This document shows, piece by piece, positions 15,162-23,205 of a DNA stretch of 64,000 nucleotides. The notes below the pieces were generated by a model, which saw nothing but the letters and a program-made list of their open reading frames with translations, made no database searches and was not told the origin of the DNA. The DNA lies in NCBI GenBank assembly GCA_002479255.1, contig DLMJ01000046.1:62001-126000 (forward strand), read 5' to 3'. A program made the translations under genes and the position numbers. Each line of letters begins with the position of its first letter. Position 1 is the first letter of the stretch. This DNA is from Candidatus Binatus soli. Its GTDB lineage: Bacteria; Desulfobacterota; Binatia; Binatales; Binataceae.

Positions 15162-16109
15162 ATGTTAGCCAGCGTCATAGCCAAGAAGACTGGTGTAACT
15201 GCTTTGTATATAGAGCAGCTAGCACGCTCGGCTAGTCACTTTTACAAGGTCTATCTTATTGATAAACGTCACGGTGATGAGAAAAGGATCATCCAGCAAC
15301 CTTCGCGCGCGCTCAAATTTCTCCAGCGCTGGATTGTCGCCAATGTTATACAGGATATCCCAATCCACACCGCCGCGGCGGCGTACGTAAAGGGTAGCAG
15401 CGTTAGGAAGCATGCAGAGCGGCATGTTACGAACAACTACCTTTTGAGGTTGGATTTTCAGCAGTTTTTCCCTTCGATTAAGGGTAGCGACATAAGACGA
15501 CATCTCGTTAAAAATCGGCCGCACCTGCACTTTGTCGAAGAAGACACCGATATTGAATTACTGGTCGCCGCAGTTACTCGCAGCGGTGGGCTAGTGATCG
15601 GCGCACCATCGTCGCCTGCCTTGTCGAATCAAATTATGTTTCAATTTGACGATCTCTTGCACCGATGGTGCGCAGACTCAAACGTGACGTATACGAGGTA
15701 CGCCGACGACTTATATTTTTCCACGCGTACACCTGATGTCTTGCGGCTGGCTCGGGAAAAGGTCTTGGAGCTTTTGGGCTCGATAGAATACCCGAAGCTC
15801 AGCTTAAACGACGATAAAACGGTTCACACCTCACGCAAGAAGAAGCGCCTGGTTACCGGGCTGTCGCTTTCCTCTGACGGAAAGGTGTCATTGGGAAGAG
15901 AGAAGAAGCGCAAGATACGAAGCATGATACACAAGCATAAAGTTGTTGCGGGCTTGGAATCGAAAGAGCGGGCTTATTTGGCTGGCTACCTCGCATATGC
16001 GCGCTCCGTGGAACCGGAATTTATCGCCAGCTTGGTGCGGAAATACGGGTCAGAGACGATGCGGGCTGTGATGACGATGTCCCAGGCTCCAAGGTCTGGG
16101 CACCAATAA
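15162..16109 (+). CDS. Retron reverse transcriptase
   Basis: RNA-directed DNA polymerase of 315 residues that would make msDNA from the msd RNA primed by the branching G. Visible signatures are the RT1 region YKVYLIDKRHGDEKRIIQQP, KHAERH at 83-88 at the place of the retron NAxxH motif, RLDFQQFFPSI with the first catalytic Asp (residue 98), GAPSSPALSN at 147-156, the catalytic YADD at 180-183, and the retron-specific VTGL at 231-234 that helps recognise the msr. The length is normal for a stand-alone retron RT without fused domains. It starts 10 bases after the effector stop, so both are in one operon. The ribosome binding site is weak and coupling is likely. Confidence 0.93.
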   Translation: MLASVIAKKTGVTALYIEQLARSASHFYKVYLIDKRHGDEKRIIQQPSRALKFLQRWIVANVIQDIPIHTAAAAYVKGSSVRKHAERHVTNNYLLRLDFQQFFPSIKGSDIRRHLVKNRPHLHFVEEDTDIELLVAAVTRSGGLVIGAPSSPALSNQIMFQFDDLLHRWCADSNVTYTRYADDLYFSTRTPDVLRLAREKVLELLGSIEYPKLSLNDDKTVHTSRKKKRLVTGLSLSSDGKVSLGREKKRKIRSMIHKHKVVAGLESKERAYLAGYLAYARSVEPEFIASLVRKYGSETMRAVMTMSQAPRSGHQ

Positions 16110-16363
16110 GGCGCCTCACCTTTCGGGCGGTTATCCGGGGTCCCTCGGCTTCGCTCGGGATGACGGAGGGAGGGATGACACAAAAGAAGAGCGCGCAAGC
16201 GCAGAAAGCTGTACCCTCATCTACCGGCCGCCAGGTGGCCTGGCGGGTCGCGCCGTGGGTGAGTGCGGGGTAACATTGTTGTCCTTGGAAACTCAGGCGC
16301 CACGCGTCTCGCAATTGAAAGAGTGGAAAAGTGAAAAAGTGAAAAAGTGAAAAAAGGGCCTCC
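16110..16363. other. Intergenic region after the retron with palindromic and A-rich tandem repeats
   Basis: At 16138-16165 the sequence TCCCTCGGCTTCGCTCGGGA forms an imperfect hairpin of a kind dispersed in many genomes. At 16323-16355 an octamer GTGAAAAA is repeated in tandem (one variant copy, two exact, one longer) and ends 8 bases before the start codon of the methyltransferase gene, merging into its AAGGG ribosome binding site. No gene is visible here. Confidence 0.6.
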
Positions 16364-17188
16364 ATGCAAATGAAGCACCGAATCCGATTCCCGTTGTTCG
16401 TCCTGCTTATTCTATCGATAGTTGCGATCTCGCCGATGCCGTCGGCGAGAGCAGCCCGCGACGACACCGGCACGCAGGCCGCGCTTGCCGCGGCGATCGC
16501 CGGACCGCATCGTTCCGAGGCAAATAAGGCCCGCGACAAATATCGCCATCCGCTGGAAACGCTCACTTTCTTCGGGATTAAGCCCGAGATGACCGTGGTC
16601 GAGATCTCGCCCGGCGCCGGTTGGTTTACCGAGATCCTGGCGCCCTTTCTCAAGGACCACGGCAAGCTCTACGAAGCGGTGGGCGGCGGACCGGGCGCCA
16701 AGACCTTCGAGGACAAGCTCAAGGCCGATCCCGCCGTCTACGGCCGGATCATCGTGAGCACGCTCAAGCCGCCGGCCGAAACCGACATCGCGCCCGCAGG
16801 CACGGCCGATATGGTCGTGACCTTTCGCAACGTCCACGACTGGCTCGCGCACGGCAACGCGGCAGACTACTTCAAGGCCTTTTACCGCGCGCTGAAACCC
16901 GGCGGAATCCTGGGCGTAACCGACCATCGCGCCGATCCCTCGCAGCCGCAGGACCCTCTCGCCAAGAACGGATATGTGCGCCAGGACTATATGATCCGAC
17001 TCGCGGAGCAGGCCGGCTTCAAACTGGCGGGCGCCTCGGAAATCAATGCAAATCCCAAGGACCTGCGGGACCATCCGGTGTGGTATCTGCCGCCAACCTT
17101 GCGCCTGGGTGAAAAGGATCGCGCCAAGTATCTGGCAATCGGAGAGAGTGACCGGATGACGCTCAAGTTCGTCAAGCCGCAGGGCTGA
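16364..17188 (+). CDS. Exported class I SAM-dependent methyltransferase-like protein
   Basis: A 274-residue protein with a Sec signal peptide (RFPLFVLLILSIVAISPMPS, cleavage after ARA) followed by a Rossmann methyltransferase fold. The SAM-binding motif I is VVEISPGAGWFTEIL, motif II is around ADMVVTFRNVHDW, and the post-motif segment is ALKPGGILGVTDHRA. Predicted periplasmic methyltransferases of this type occur in many proteobacteria, but SAM is not known to be available there, so the actual ligand is uncertain. AAGGG lies 5 bases before the ATG at 16364. It is a single gene flanked by repeat-containing intergenic DNA. Confidence 0.8.
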   Translation: MQMKHRIRFPLFVLLILSIVAISPMPSARAARDDTGTQAALAAAIAGPHRSEANKARDKYRHPLETLTFFGIKPEMTVVEISPGAGWFTEILAPFLKDHGKLYEAVGGGPGAKTFEDKLKADPAVYGRIIVSTLKPPAETDIAPAGTADMVVTFRNVHDWLAHGNAADYFKAFYRALKPGGILGVTDHRADPSQPQDPLAKNGYVRQDYMIRLAEQAGFKLAGASEINANPKDLRDHPVWYLPPTLRLGEKDRAKYLAIGESDRMTLKFVKPQG

Positions 17189-17198
17189 GCCCTGCACC

Positions 17199-17293
17199 CA
17201 GTGTTAAGACCGCGCTCCGTTGTCGCGCGCGGCCCCTGGCCGTGGCGACGGCAGCGCAGTGTTAAGACCGCGCTCCGTTGTCGCGCGCGGCCC
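17199..17293. repeat. Dispersed repeat: 37-base direct repeat and 55-base unit
   Basis: A 37-base sequence beginning CAGTGTTAAGACCGCGCTCC and ending CGCGCGGCCC occurs at 17199-17235 and again at 17257-17293. The 55-base unit 17238-17292, bounded by GGCC at both ends, recurs in inverse orientation at 20640-20694 with one mismatch, and its first half recurs at 13462-13490. The unit is GC-rich, non-coding and always next to a stop codon, like REP or miniature mobile elements. Confidence 0.85.
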
Positions 17294-17344
17294 GATCTCG
17301 GGTGCGTTGACAAGAGGCGCGATGCACCGGAGAATTGATGCCTA

Positions 17345-17539
17345 ATGGCACGAATTACCGTTGAAGATTGCCTGGAAAACATCCCCAACCGCTTCGAGCT
17401 CGTGCTCGGCGCGGCGCGGCGCGCCAAACAGCTGCTCAAGGGCGCGCGGCCACTGGTGGAATCGGACAACAAAGAAGTAGTCACGGCGTTGCGCGAAATC
17501 GCCGCCGGCAAGGTCACGATCGAAGAACCCGACGCCTGA
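17345..17539 (+). CDS. rpoZ: RNA polymerase omega subunit
   Basis: The 64-residue omega subunit binds beta-prime and helps assemble RNA polymerase. The sequence MARITVEDCLENIPNRFELV is the canonical N-terminus, with VLGAARRAKQLLKGARPLV and NKEVVTALREIAAGKV following. It lies in a small cluster with an alternative sigma factor about 100 bases downstream. In many Proteobacteria rpoZ is instead next to gmk and spoT, so this context is unusual. The reading frame of the sigma factor is open across rpoZ, but the sigma factor most likely starts later. Confidence 0.93.
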   Translation: MARITVEDCLENIPNRFELVLGAARRAKQLLKGARPLVESDNKEVVTALREIAAGKVTIEEPDA

Positions 17540-17646
17540 CCGGGCACGATCGATTCGACAACAACCGACACAGCTCCTCGCCGCCGACGGCTCGAGCATT
17601 GGTGTCCGCATCTCATGCCAGCGTGTGGCGGAGCTGGAGCCAGCCT

Positions 17647-18786
17647 GTGGCGCGCAAACCCGGCAAACCGATCGGTCGCAAGCGCACAACGAAACGCGAT
17701 AGCAAAGCCGGCGGCGAAGTTCGTCGCAGGCGCGCGATCGCCGAGCCGATCGCACCTGAAGAGTCCGAATCGGATCTCGACCTCGAAGCCGGCGCCGTCG
17801 CCGAAGCTGCCGACGAAAACGCGCCGATCGAAGTCTCCGAGTTTCATCCGGTCGCAGGCGCCGACGACGAAGCGGCCGCAGAACCCGTGGAGTCCGCCGA
17901 GGTTGAAGCCGACGCCGCCAAGGACGGCGGCGCGCTCGTAGCCGCCGATCCGCTGGGCCGCTACCTGGCCGAGATTCGCCGCTTCCCGCTGCTGTCGCGC
18001 GAGGCGGAGGCCGTGATCGCGCGGCGCTACGTCAAGGACAAGGATCCGGAGGACGCTTACCGGCTGGTCACCGCCAATCTGCGCCTGGTCGTGAAACTCG
18101 CGTTCGAGTTCGCGCGGGCGACGAAAAACGTGCTCGACCTTATACAGGAGGGCAACGTCGGCCTGATGGAAGCGGTCAAGAATTTCGACCCCGAGCATGG
18201 AATCCGCTTTCCGTCTTACGCGGTGTGGTGGGTGCGCGCGTATATCTACCGTTACCTGATCAACAACTGGCGGCTGGTCAAGATCGGCACAACTCAAGCG
18301 CAGCGCAAACTGTTCTTCAATCTCCGCAAAGAGACCGACCGGCTGGAGCGCGAGGGATTCAAGCCGCAACCTCTTTTGCTGGCGCATCGGATGGGGGTGC
18401 GGGAAAGCGACGTGCGCGAGATGCAGGAGCGGATGGGGCACAGCGAGCTATCGCTCGATCAACCGGCCGGCGCCGACGACGATACGCGGCTGCTCGACGT
18501 AATCCCCGACGCCGGGCACAACCCGGAAACCGAAACGGCCGACCGCGAGTGGCGCGAGTTCGCCCACGACAAGGTCGAGCAGTTCGCCGCGACGCTGGCG
18601 GGCAAGGAGCTGGAGATTTTCAAGGCGCGCCTGCTGTCGGAGGATCCCGAGACGCTGCAGGTGATCGGCACGCGCTTCGGAATCAGCCGCGAACGGGTGC
18701 GGCAGATCGAAACGCGGCTCAAGCGCCGGCTGAAGGAGTTTATCGAGGCGTCGGCGCCCGACGTCGACGACGCCGGCCCGTCGTAG
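17647..18786 (+). CDS. rpoH: RpoH-like alternative sigma factor (sigma-32 type)
   Basis: A sigma-70-family factor of 379 residues. I start it at the GTG at 17647 because GGAG stands 7 bases upstream; the frame is open further 5' but overlaps rpoZ. The first 100 residues are low-complexity, basic then acidic, and not conserved. Region 2 is complete (LRLVVKLAFEFARATKNVLD, then LIQEGNVGLMEAVKNFDPEHG, FPSYAVWWVRAYIYRYLINN). QRKLFFNLRK matches the RpoH box that separates sigma-32 from other sigmas. Region 4 is FGISRERVRQIETRLKRRLKE. It would direct heat-shock or related stress transcription. The long acidic N-terminal extension is unusual and could be regulatory. Confidence 0.85.
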   Translation: MARKPGKPIGRKRTTKRDSKAGGEVRRRRAIAEPIAPEESESDLDLEAGAVAEAADENAPIEVSEFHPVAGADDEAAAEPVESAEVEADAAKDGGALVAADPLGRYLAEIRRFPLLSREAEAVIARRYVKDKDPEDAYRLVTANLRLVVKLAFEFARATKNVLDLIQEGNVGLMEAVKNFDPEHGIRFPSYAVWWVRAYIYRYLINNWRLVKIGTTQAQRKLFFNLRKETDRLEREGFKPQPLLLAHRMGVRESDVREMQERMGHSELSLDQPAGADDDTRLLDVIPDAGHNPETETADREWREFAHDKVEQFAATLAGKELEIFKARLLSEDPETLQVIGTRFGISRERVRQIETRLKRRLKEFIEASAPDVDDAGPS

Positions 18787-18883
18787 GCATCGCTGTTTCA
18801 CACTGGGTTACCCCATTGCCGCTGATGGCCGCCGCTTGCGATAATGCGGTCCGAGGCGGATCGCGCAGGGAGCCTGCAGTCGA

Positions 18884-19615
18884 ATGCGAGAACGCAGTTG
18901 CGCGCTGGTTGTGGTGGGTAACGAAATCCTTTCCGGCAAGGTTCAGGATTCCAACGCGTATTTCGCGGCTCGCGAGCTGCACAAGATTGGCGTCGCGCTG
19001 GCCCGTATCGCAACCATCCCGGACCAACTTGCGGCGATCGCGGGCGAAGTTTCGTACTGCTCGCGCAACTTCGATTTCGTGATCACTTCGGGTGGCGTCG
19101 GCCCAACCCATGACGATCTCACGATGGAAGGCGTCGCGCGCGCATTCAACCGGCGTCTCGTGGTCCATCCCGACCTCGAGCGCCTCATCCGCGAATATTA
19201 CCGCGAGCGCTCGGTCGGCGCAGGCCTCAAGATGGCCGAAGTGCCTGAGGGCGCGGTCCTCAACGAAGCCGGCGACATCCGTTTCCCGACCGTGCAGATC
19301 GAAAATGTGTACGTGCTGCCTGGAATTCCGCAACTGTTCGAGGCCAAGCTGCGGGCGCTGAGCAGCCGTTTTGCGACCGACCCGTATTTCATGCGCGCGA
19401 TTTACCTGACCGCCGGCGAGGGCACGATCGCCGATCAGCTGAACGACTGCATGCGCAATTTTCCGGAGTTGATGCTGGGCTCGTATCCGCGGATCGGAGA
19501 TCCCGACTACCGCGTGAAGTTGACGCTCGAGTCGAAGGACGCCGAGTATCTCGAGCGCGCGTTTCGTCATCTGATGGGGCTGCTGCCGGCCGAGGCGGTG
19601 GTCAAAACCGAGTAG
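18884..19615 (+). CDS. CinA N-terminal (MoCF-type) family protein
   Basis: A 243-residue protein matching the competence/damage-inducible protein CinA N-terminal half, related to MogA/MoeA. Signatures are VVVGNEILSGKVQDSNAYF, the molybdopterin-binding-like FVITSGGVGPTHDDLTMEGV, and YVLPGIPQLFEAKL. The C-terminal PncC amidase domain of full CinA is absent. Stand-alone members of this group may act as ADP-ribose or dinucleotide pyrophosphatases; the activity is not established here. AGGGAG lies 11 bases before the ATG. Confidence 0.85.
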   Translation: MRERSCALVVVGNEILSGKVQDSNAYFAARELHKIGVALARIATIPDQLAAIAGEVSYCSRNFDFVITSGGVGPTHDDLTMEGVARAFNRRLVVHPDLERLIREYYRERSVGAGLKMAEVPEGAVLNEAGDIRFPTVQIENVYVLPGIPQLFEAKLRALSSRFATDPYFMRAIYLTAGEGTIADQLNDCMRNFPELMLGSYPRIGDPDYRVKLTLESKDAEYLERAFRHLMGLLPAEAVVKTE

Positions 19616-19648
19616 CAATTTACGCCCGAGGCGGCGGTGGAGGAAATC

Positions 19649-20200
19649 ATGAGGAAAAGAAGTTTCAGATTCGCCGTGATCGCGCTGGGATTGTCGGTGA
19701 TGCTCGCGATGCCGGCCGGTCCGCTGGCAGAGTACGCCGCGGCACAGACGCAGCCGGCAGGCGCCGGGACGCCAACGCAGGTCCCGGAGCCGAACGCAGA
19801 CGCCGTCAACTGGCCGGGCATGGGTTACGGCGTCGGCGCGTTGTTCTGCAATGTTCTCTATATCCCCGCCAAGCTGGTTTACGCGCTGCTCGGCGGCCTC
19901 GTTGGCGGCGGAACCTACCTGGTGACCGCCGGCAACACGCAGGCTGCCGACACGGTGTGGCGCAGTGCGTTCGGCGGCGACTACGTCGTGACGCCGCAAA
20001 TGCTGGCCGGTCAGGAGCCGATCAACTTCAGCGGGCCGACCGCAACCCCGCCTGAAGGTCCCTCGACAAGTTCATCGTCGGGTGGCGTCGCGCCGATAGC
20101 GCCGCTTCCGCAGGCGGGCTCGTCGTCGGCAGGCGGGCAGCCGCTGGATCACGGCAGCGGTCCCGCGGGCGCATCGGCGCCGAACTCGAACATCGAGTAG
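19649..20200 (+). CDS. Conserved exported protein with glycine-rich membrane-like segment
   Basis: A 183-residue protein. The ATG at 19649 is preceded by GGAGG at 5 bases, better than the upstream GTG at 19637. It has a Sec signal peptide (FRFAVIALGLSVMLAMPAGP). A conserved core follows: YGVGALFCNVLYIPAKLVYA, LLGGLVGGGTYLVTAGNTQA and VWRSAFGGDYVVTPQML, containing a hydrophobic glycine-zipper-like stretch. The Ser/Pro/Gly-rich tail is variable. I recall similar short exported proteins in deltaproteobacterial genomes, but none with a known function. It is probably anchored in the envelope. Confidence 0.7.
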   Translation: MRKRSFRFAVIALGLSVMLAMPAGPLAEYAAAQTQPAGAGTPTQVPEPNADAVNWPGMGYGVGALFCNVLYIPAKLVYALLGGLVGGGTYLVTAGNTQAADTVWRSAFGGDYVVTPQMLAGQEPINFSGPTATPPEGPSTSSSSGGVAPIAPLPQAGSSSAGGQPLDHGSGPAGASAPNSNIE

Positions 20201-20231
20201 CAGCAAGACGCCGGAACGTGGAAGGTCGCGC

Positions 20232-20582
20232 ATGAAGAAGATCCGTTTCGTCTGGAAATCCACCTGCACCACTTGCCGCGACGCGCGAAGTTTCCTGCGC
20301 AAGGATCTTGGCGCCGAGCTCGACGAGCGCGACTACGCGCGAGTTCCTCTGAGTGCCGGTGAGCTGAAGGATCTGTTTGCGGGCCGCGACCCGCGCGATT
20401 TTCTAAACCCGCGCAGTCCGGCCTTCAAGGCGATGGGCCTGGCGGGTAAATCGCTCACGGTCGAGCAGGCGTTTGCGCTGATGGTGAAGGAGCCGAATCT
20501 AATCAAGCGGCCGATCGTCGTCGCGGGCAGAGAAATGATCGCGGGCTTCGATCGCGAGCGGCTGCGCGCCGCGCTGAAGTAA
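20232..20582 (+). CDS. ArsC/Spx-family thioredoxin-fold protein
   Basis: A 116-residue protein of the arsenate-reductase-like group. The redox-type motif is CTTC (Cys12 and Cys15) in FVWKSTCTTCRDARSFLRK. RPIVVAGREMIAGFDRE near the C-terminus contains the cis-proline region of the fold. The second and third cysteines of classical ArsC and the arsenate-binding arginines are not clearly present, so a YffB/Spx-like thiol role is as likely as arsenate reduction. GGAAGG lies 7 bases before the ATG. No ars genes are nearby. Confidence 0.8.
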   Translation: MKKIRFVWKSTCTTCRDARSFLRKDLGAELDERDYARVPLSAGELKDLFAGRDPRDFLNPRSPAFKAMGLAGKSLTVEQAFALMVKEPNLIKRPIVVAGREMIAGFDRERLRAALK

Positions 20583-20639
20583 AGTGCGGTAGATTGCACC
20601 TGATCCTGTACCCGTTGGCACGGGAGGCCAGTATTAAAA

Positions 20640-20694
20640 GGCCGCGCGCGACAACGGAGCGCGGTCTTAGCACTGCGCTGCCGTCGCCACGGCC
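20640..20694 (-). repeat. Inverted copy of the 55-base dispersed repeat
   Basis: Reverse complement of 17238-17292 with one mismatch, bounded by GGCC on both sides. Its edge coincides with the stop codon of the LysR-type regulator gene, whose last residues form a low-complexity Glu/Lys tail. The repeat insertion may have supplied the present stop. Confidence 0.85.
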
Positions 20695-21719
20695 TACGCC
20701 GTCTTCTCGGTCTTCTCCGCTTTCTCGGCCTTCTCGGCGCGATCCGAGTTGTTCGCGTCGTTGTTGCGTTCAGCGCGCTCGCCGCGCGGCGCGCGCTCGG
20801 TCTTGTCGCCGGTCTTGTCGCCGCGAGCACGGGGCACGACGTTGCTGGTCGTCAGCACCTCGATAAACTTGTGCACCGCAGGCGAGAGTTCGCGGCCGCG
20901 CTTGTAGATGATCGCCAGCGGACGCAGAAAGCTCCCTTCCTGGAACTCGAGCATCCGCAGAGTGCCGCGCGCGACCTCGTTCTCGATCGTCATCCGGGGC
21001 ACGATTGCGCATCCAAGGCCAATCTCGACGGCGCGCTTGATGGTCTCAATGTTGTCGAATTCGAGCGCGTAGATCGGCTTGACGCCGTACTGGCGCAGGA
21101 TTCGATCGGAGGCCTTTCGGGTCGGGATATCGCGCTCGTATCCGACAAACTTCTGACCCTGCAACTGTCCGACATTTACCTTCGAGTGCTTGGCCAGCGG
21201 ATTGTCGGGCGGCACGGCGAGCACGAGTTCGTCATGGCGAAACGGCACCGAGACGATTTGGCTGCGCTTGGCCGGATAGGCAACGACGCCAAGATCGACC
21301 TTGCCTTCGATGAGGTCTTCGTAAATTTTGTTCGAGCGCAGATATTCGAGATGGACATTGACGGCCGGAAAGTTGCGGAGAAATTCGGTCAGATACGGCG
21401 GCAATTCGTGCAAGCCAACGCTGTAAACGGTGCCGACGCGAATCGTGCCCGCGACCACCGAGCCGATTTCACGCAACCGATTCTCCAATTCCAGGAAACG
21501 GCGCACGATTTCCTTGCTGGCGGTGTACAGAATCTGTCCGGCCGGCGTGGGTTTGACTCCGGCTCGTCCGCGTTCTATCAATCGGCAGTCGTACTTCTCT
21601 TCCAGGCTTCGGACCTGCTGGCTGACCGCCGACTGAGTAACGAAGTTTTGCGATGCGGCATAAGAAAAGCTTCCGCTCTCGATTATGTCGCAGAAGACCT
21701 TTAGCGTTTCTATATGCAT
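20694..21719 (-). CDS. LysR-family transcriptional regulator with a charged C-terminal tail
   Basis: DNA-binding regulator of 341 residues. The N-terminal winged helix reads ETLKVFCDIIESGSFSYAAS then NFVTQSAVSQQVRSLEE, and a periplasmic-binding-protein-like effector domain follows (GTIRVGTVYSVGLHELPPYL, VDLGVVAYPA, VEIGLGCAIVPRM). I start it at the ATG at 21719 because the helix-turn-helix begins directly after it. The last 45 residues are low-complexity (RGERAERNNDANNSDRAEKA and similar) and outside the family fold. It is divergent from the glutaryl-CoA dehydrogenase gene, so that gene and the downstream SDR are its likely targets. The inducer is unknown. Confidence 0.88.
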   Translation of the reverse strand: MHIETLKVFCDIIESGSFSYAASQNFVTQSAVSQQVRSLEEKYDCRLIERGRAGVKPTPAGQILYTASKEIVRRFLELENRLREIGSVVAGTIRVGTVYSVGLHELPPYLTEFLRNFPAVNVHLEYLRSNKIYEDLIEGKVDLGVVAYPAKRSQIVSVPFRHDELVLAVPPDNPLAKHSKVNVGQLQGQKFVGYERDIPTRKASDRILRQYGVKPIYALEFDNIETIKRAVEIGLGCAIVPRMTIENEVARGTLRMLEFQEGSFLRPLAIIYKRGRELSPAVHKFIEVLTTSNVVPRARGDKTGDKTERAPRGERAERNNDANNSDRAEKAEKAEKTEKTA

Positions 21720-21745
21720 GCTACCGACTTGGCGCATAAGCCTAC

Positions 21746-21757
21746 GTGATAGATCAC
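21746..21757. promoter_or_regulatory. Palindrome GTGATAGATCAC between lysR-type and acyl-CoA dehydrogenase genes
   Basis: GTGAT and ATCAC arms separated by two bases lie 27 bases upstream of the LysR-type start, in the divergent intergenic region. LysR-type regulators usually bind imperfect palindromes near their own promoters, so this is a candidate operator. The match is short and the role is inferred. Confidence 0.35.
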
Positions 21758-21961
21758 TCTGACGCAAGTAGTAGCCATGATGACAAAATTATCGGCCCTC
21801 AAACAGCGCACGGAACGAACGCGCGTGGGTCGAGAGGGCAGGATACGAGAGGGCATGATTCCGGTAATCCAGAAGATCGCTCGACGCGGCCGGACTGTGG
21901 CGGCGGTCTGCGTCCACAATCTTATAGTAAAACGCCTTTCGAAAATCGCAAGGAGCGCAAG

Positions 21962-23131
21962 ATGTTGGATTTATTAAGAGACCTCGATTTTTTTCACCTC
22001 GACGAACTGCTGACCGATGAAGAACGGATGGCCCGCGACACGGCTAAACGCTTCGTGGATCGCGAAATCATCCCGCAGATCGAGCACCATTTTGCGAATG
22101 AAACCTTCCCAATGCATCTCGTACCGCAAATGGCCGAGCTTGGGATGTTTGGAGCTAATCTGAAGGGTTATGGATGCGCAGGCATGAATAACGTGGCGTA
22201 CGGTCTGATCATGCAGGAGCTCGAAGCAGGAGACTCGGGGTTGCGCTCGTTCGCGTCCGTGCAAAGCGCGCTTTCGATGTACGCGATTTATGCAAACGGC
22301 AGCGAAGAACAGAAGCAGCGCTACTTGCCGGAAATGGCCAAGGGAAAATTGATCGGCTGCTTCGGTCTGACTGAGCCTGACCACGGGTCGGACCCGGGCG
22401 GGATGGAAACGCGGGCGCGGCGCGATGGCGATGGATGGATCCTCAACGGGACCAAGCGATGGATCACGAACGGCTCGATCGCGGACGTCGCCATCGTGTG
22501 GGCGAAGGTCGAGGAGGGTATAACCGGGTTCCTCGTCGAGAAGGGGACGCCGGGATTTTCGACGCGCGATATCCACGGAAAATTTTCGATGCGCGCGTCG
22601 ATCACTTCGGAACTGATTTTAGAGGACGTGCGAATTCCCAGGACAGCGCATCTGGAAAAAGCGCGCGGGCTGAAGGGTCCGCTCGGATGCCTGACGCAGG
22701 CGCGCTACGGAATCGCGTGGGGCGCGATCGGCGCGGCGCGATCGTGTTTCCATTGCGCGCTGGATTACACGAAATCGCGCAAGCAATTTTCGCGTCCGCT
22801 GGCCGGCTATCAACTGGTGCAGGCAAAGCTGGTGAGGATGCTGACCGAGATCACCAAGGCGCAGATGGTTTGCCTGCGGCTGGCTCATCTGAAGGATCAG
22901 GGCAAGATGCGCCCGGAGCACGTCTCGTTCGCAAAGAGAAATAACGTCAACGAGGCGCTCAAGATCGCACGCGACGCGCGCGACATGCTCGGCGCCAACG
23001 GAATCGTGAACGAGTACCCGGTGATCCGTCACATGCTGAACCTGGAGACGGTGAACACCTACGAGGGCACCTTCGACGTGCATACGTTGATCCTCGGCCG
23101 CGACATCACGGGCGAGAACGCGTTTGAGTAA
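21962..23131 (+). CDS. gcdH: Glutaryl-CoA dehydrogenase (acyl-CoA dehydrogenase family)
   Basis: FAD enzyme of 389 residues, likely oxidising and decarboxylating glutaryl-CoA to crotonyl-CoA in lysine, tryptophan or aromatic degradation. Start ATG at 21962 has AGGAG 6 bases upstream. The substrate-pocket region LRSFASVQSALSMYAIY matches the GCDH-type RS...SVQS motif, FAD binding is seen in FGLTEPDHGSDPGGM and WITNGSIADVAIVWA, and NTYEGTFDVHTLILGRDITG contains the catalytic Glu and the family ending. Whether it decarboxylates or is a non-decarboxylating variant cannot be decided with certainty. A divergent LysR regulator and a downstream SDR frame a small catabolic operon. Confidence 0.88.
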   Translation: MLDLLRDLDFFHLDELLTDEERMARDTAKRFVDREIIPQIEHHFANETFPMHLVPQMAELGMFGANLKGYGCAGMNNVAYGLIMQELEAGDSGLRSFASVQSALSMYAIYANGSEEQKQRYLPEMAKGKLIGCFGLTEPDHGSDPGGMETRARRDGDGWILNGTKRWITNGSIADVAIVWAKVEEGITGFLVEKGTPGFSTRDIHGKFSMRASITSELILEDVRIPRTAHLEKARGLKGPLGCLTQARYGIAWGAIGAARSCFHCALDYTKSRKQFSRPLAGYQLVQAKLVRMLTEITKAQMVCLRLAHLKDQGKMRPEHVSFAKRNNVNEALKIARDARDMLGANGIVNEYPVIRHMLNLETVNTYEGTFDVHTLILGRDITGENAFE

Positions 23132-23205
23132 ACGCCGGCTGCGCGCTTGCCGCTATCCGCAGCCGTCGTGCTAGAGATAGCACGTAGAGCGGGGAGAAAA
23201 ATCGG

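Noticed and set aside
21777..21977. 66-codon frame between the LysR gene and gcdH
   Set aside because: Basic composition without family, and it covers the divergent promoter region and the gcdH ribosome binding site.
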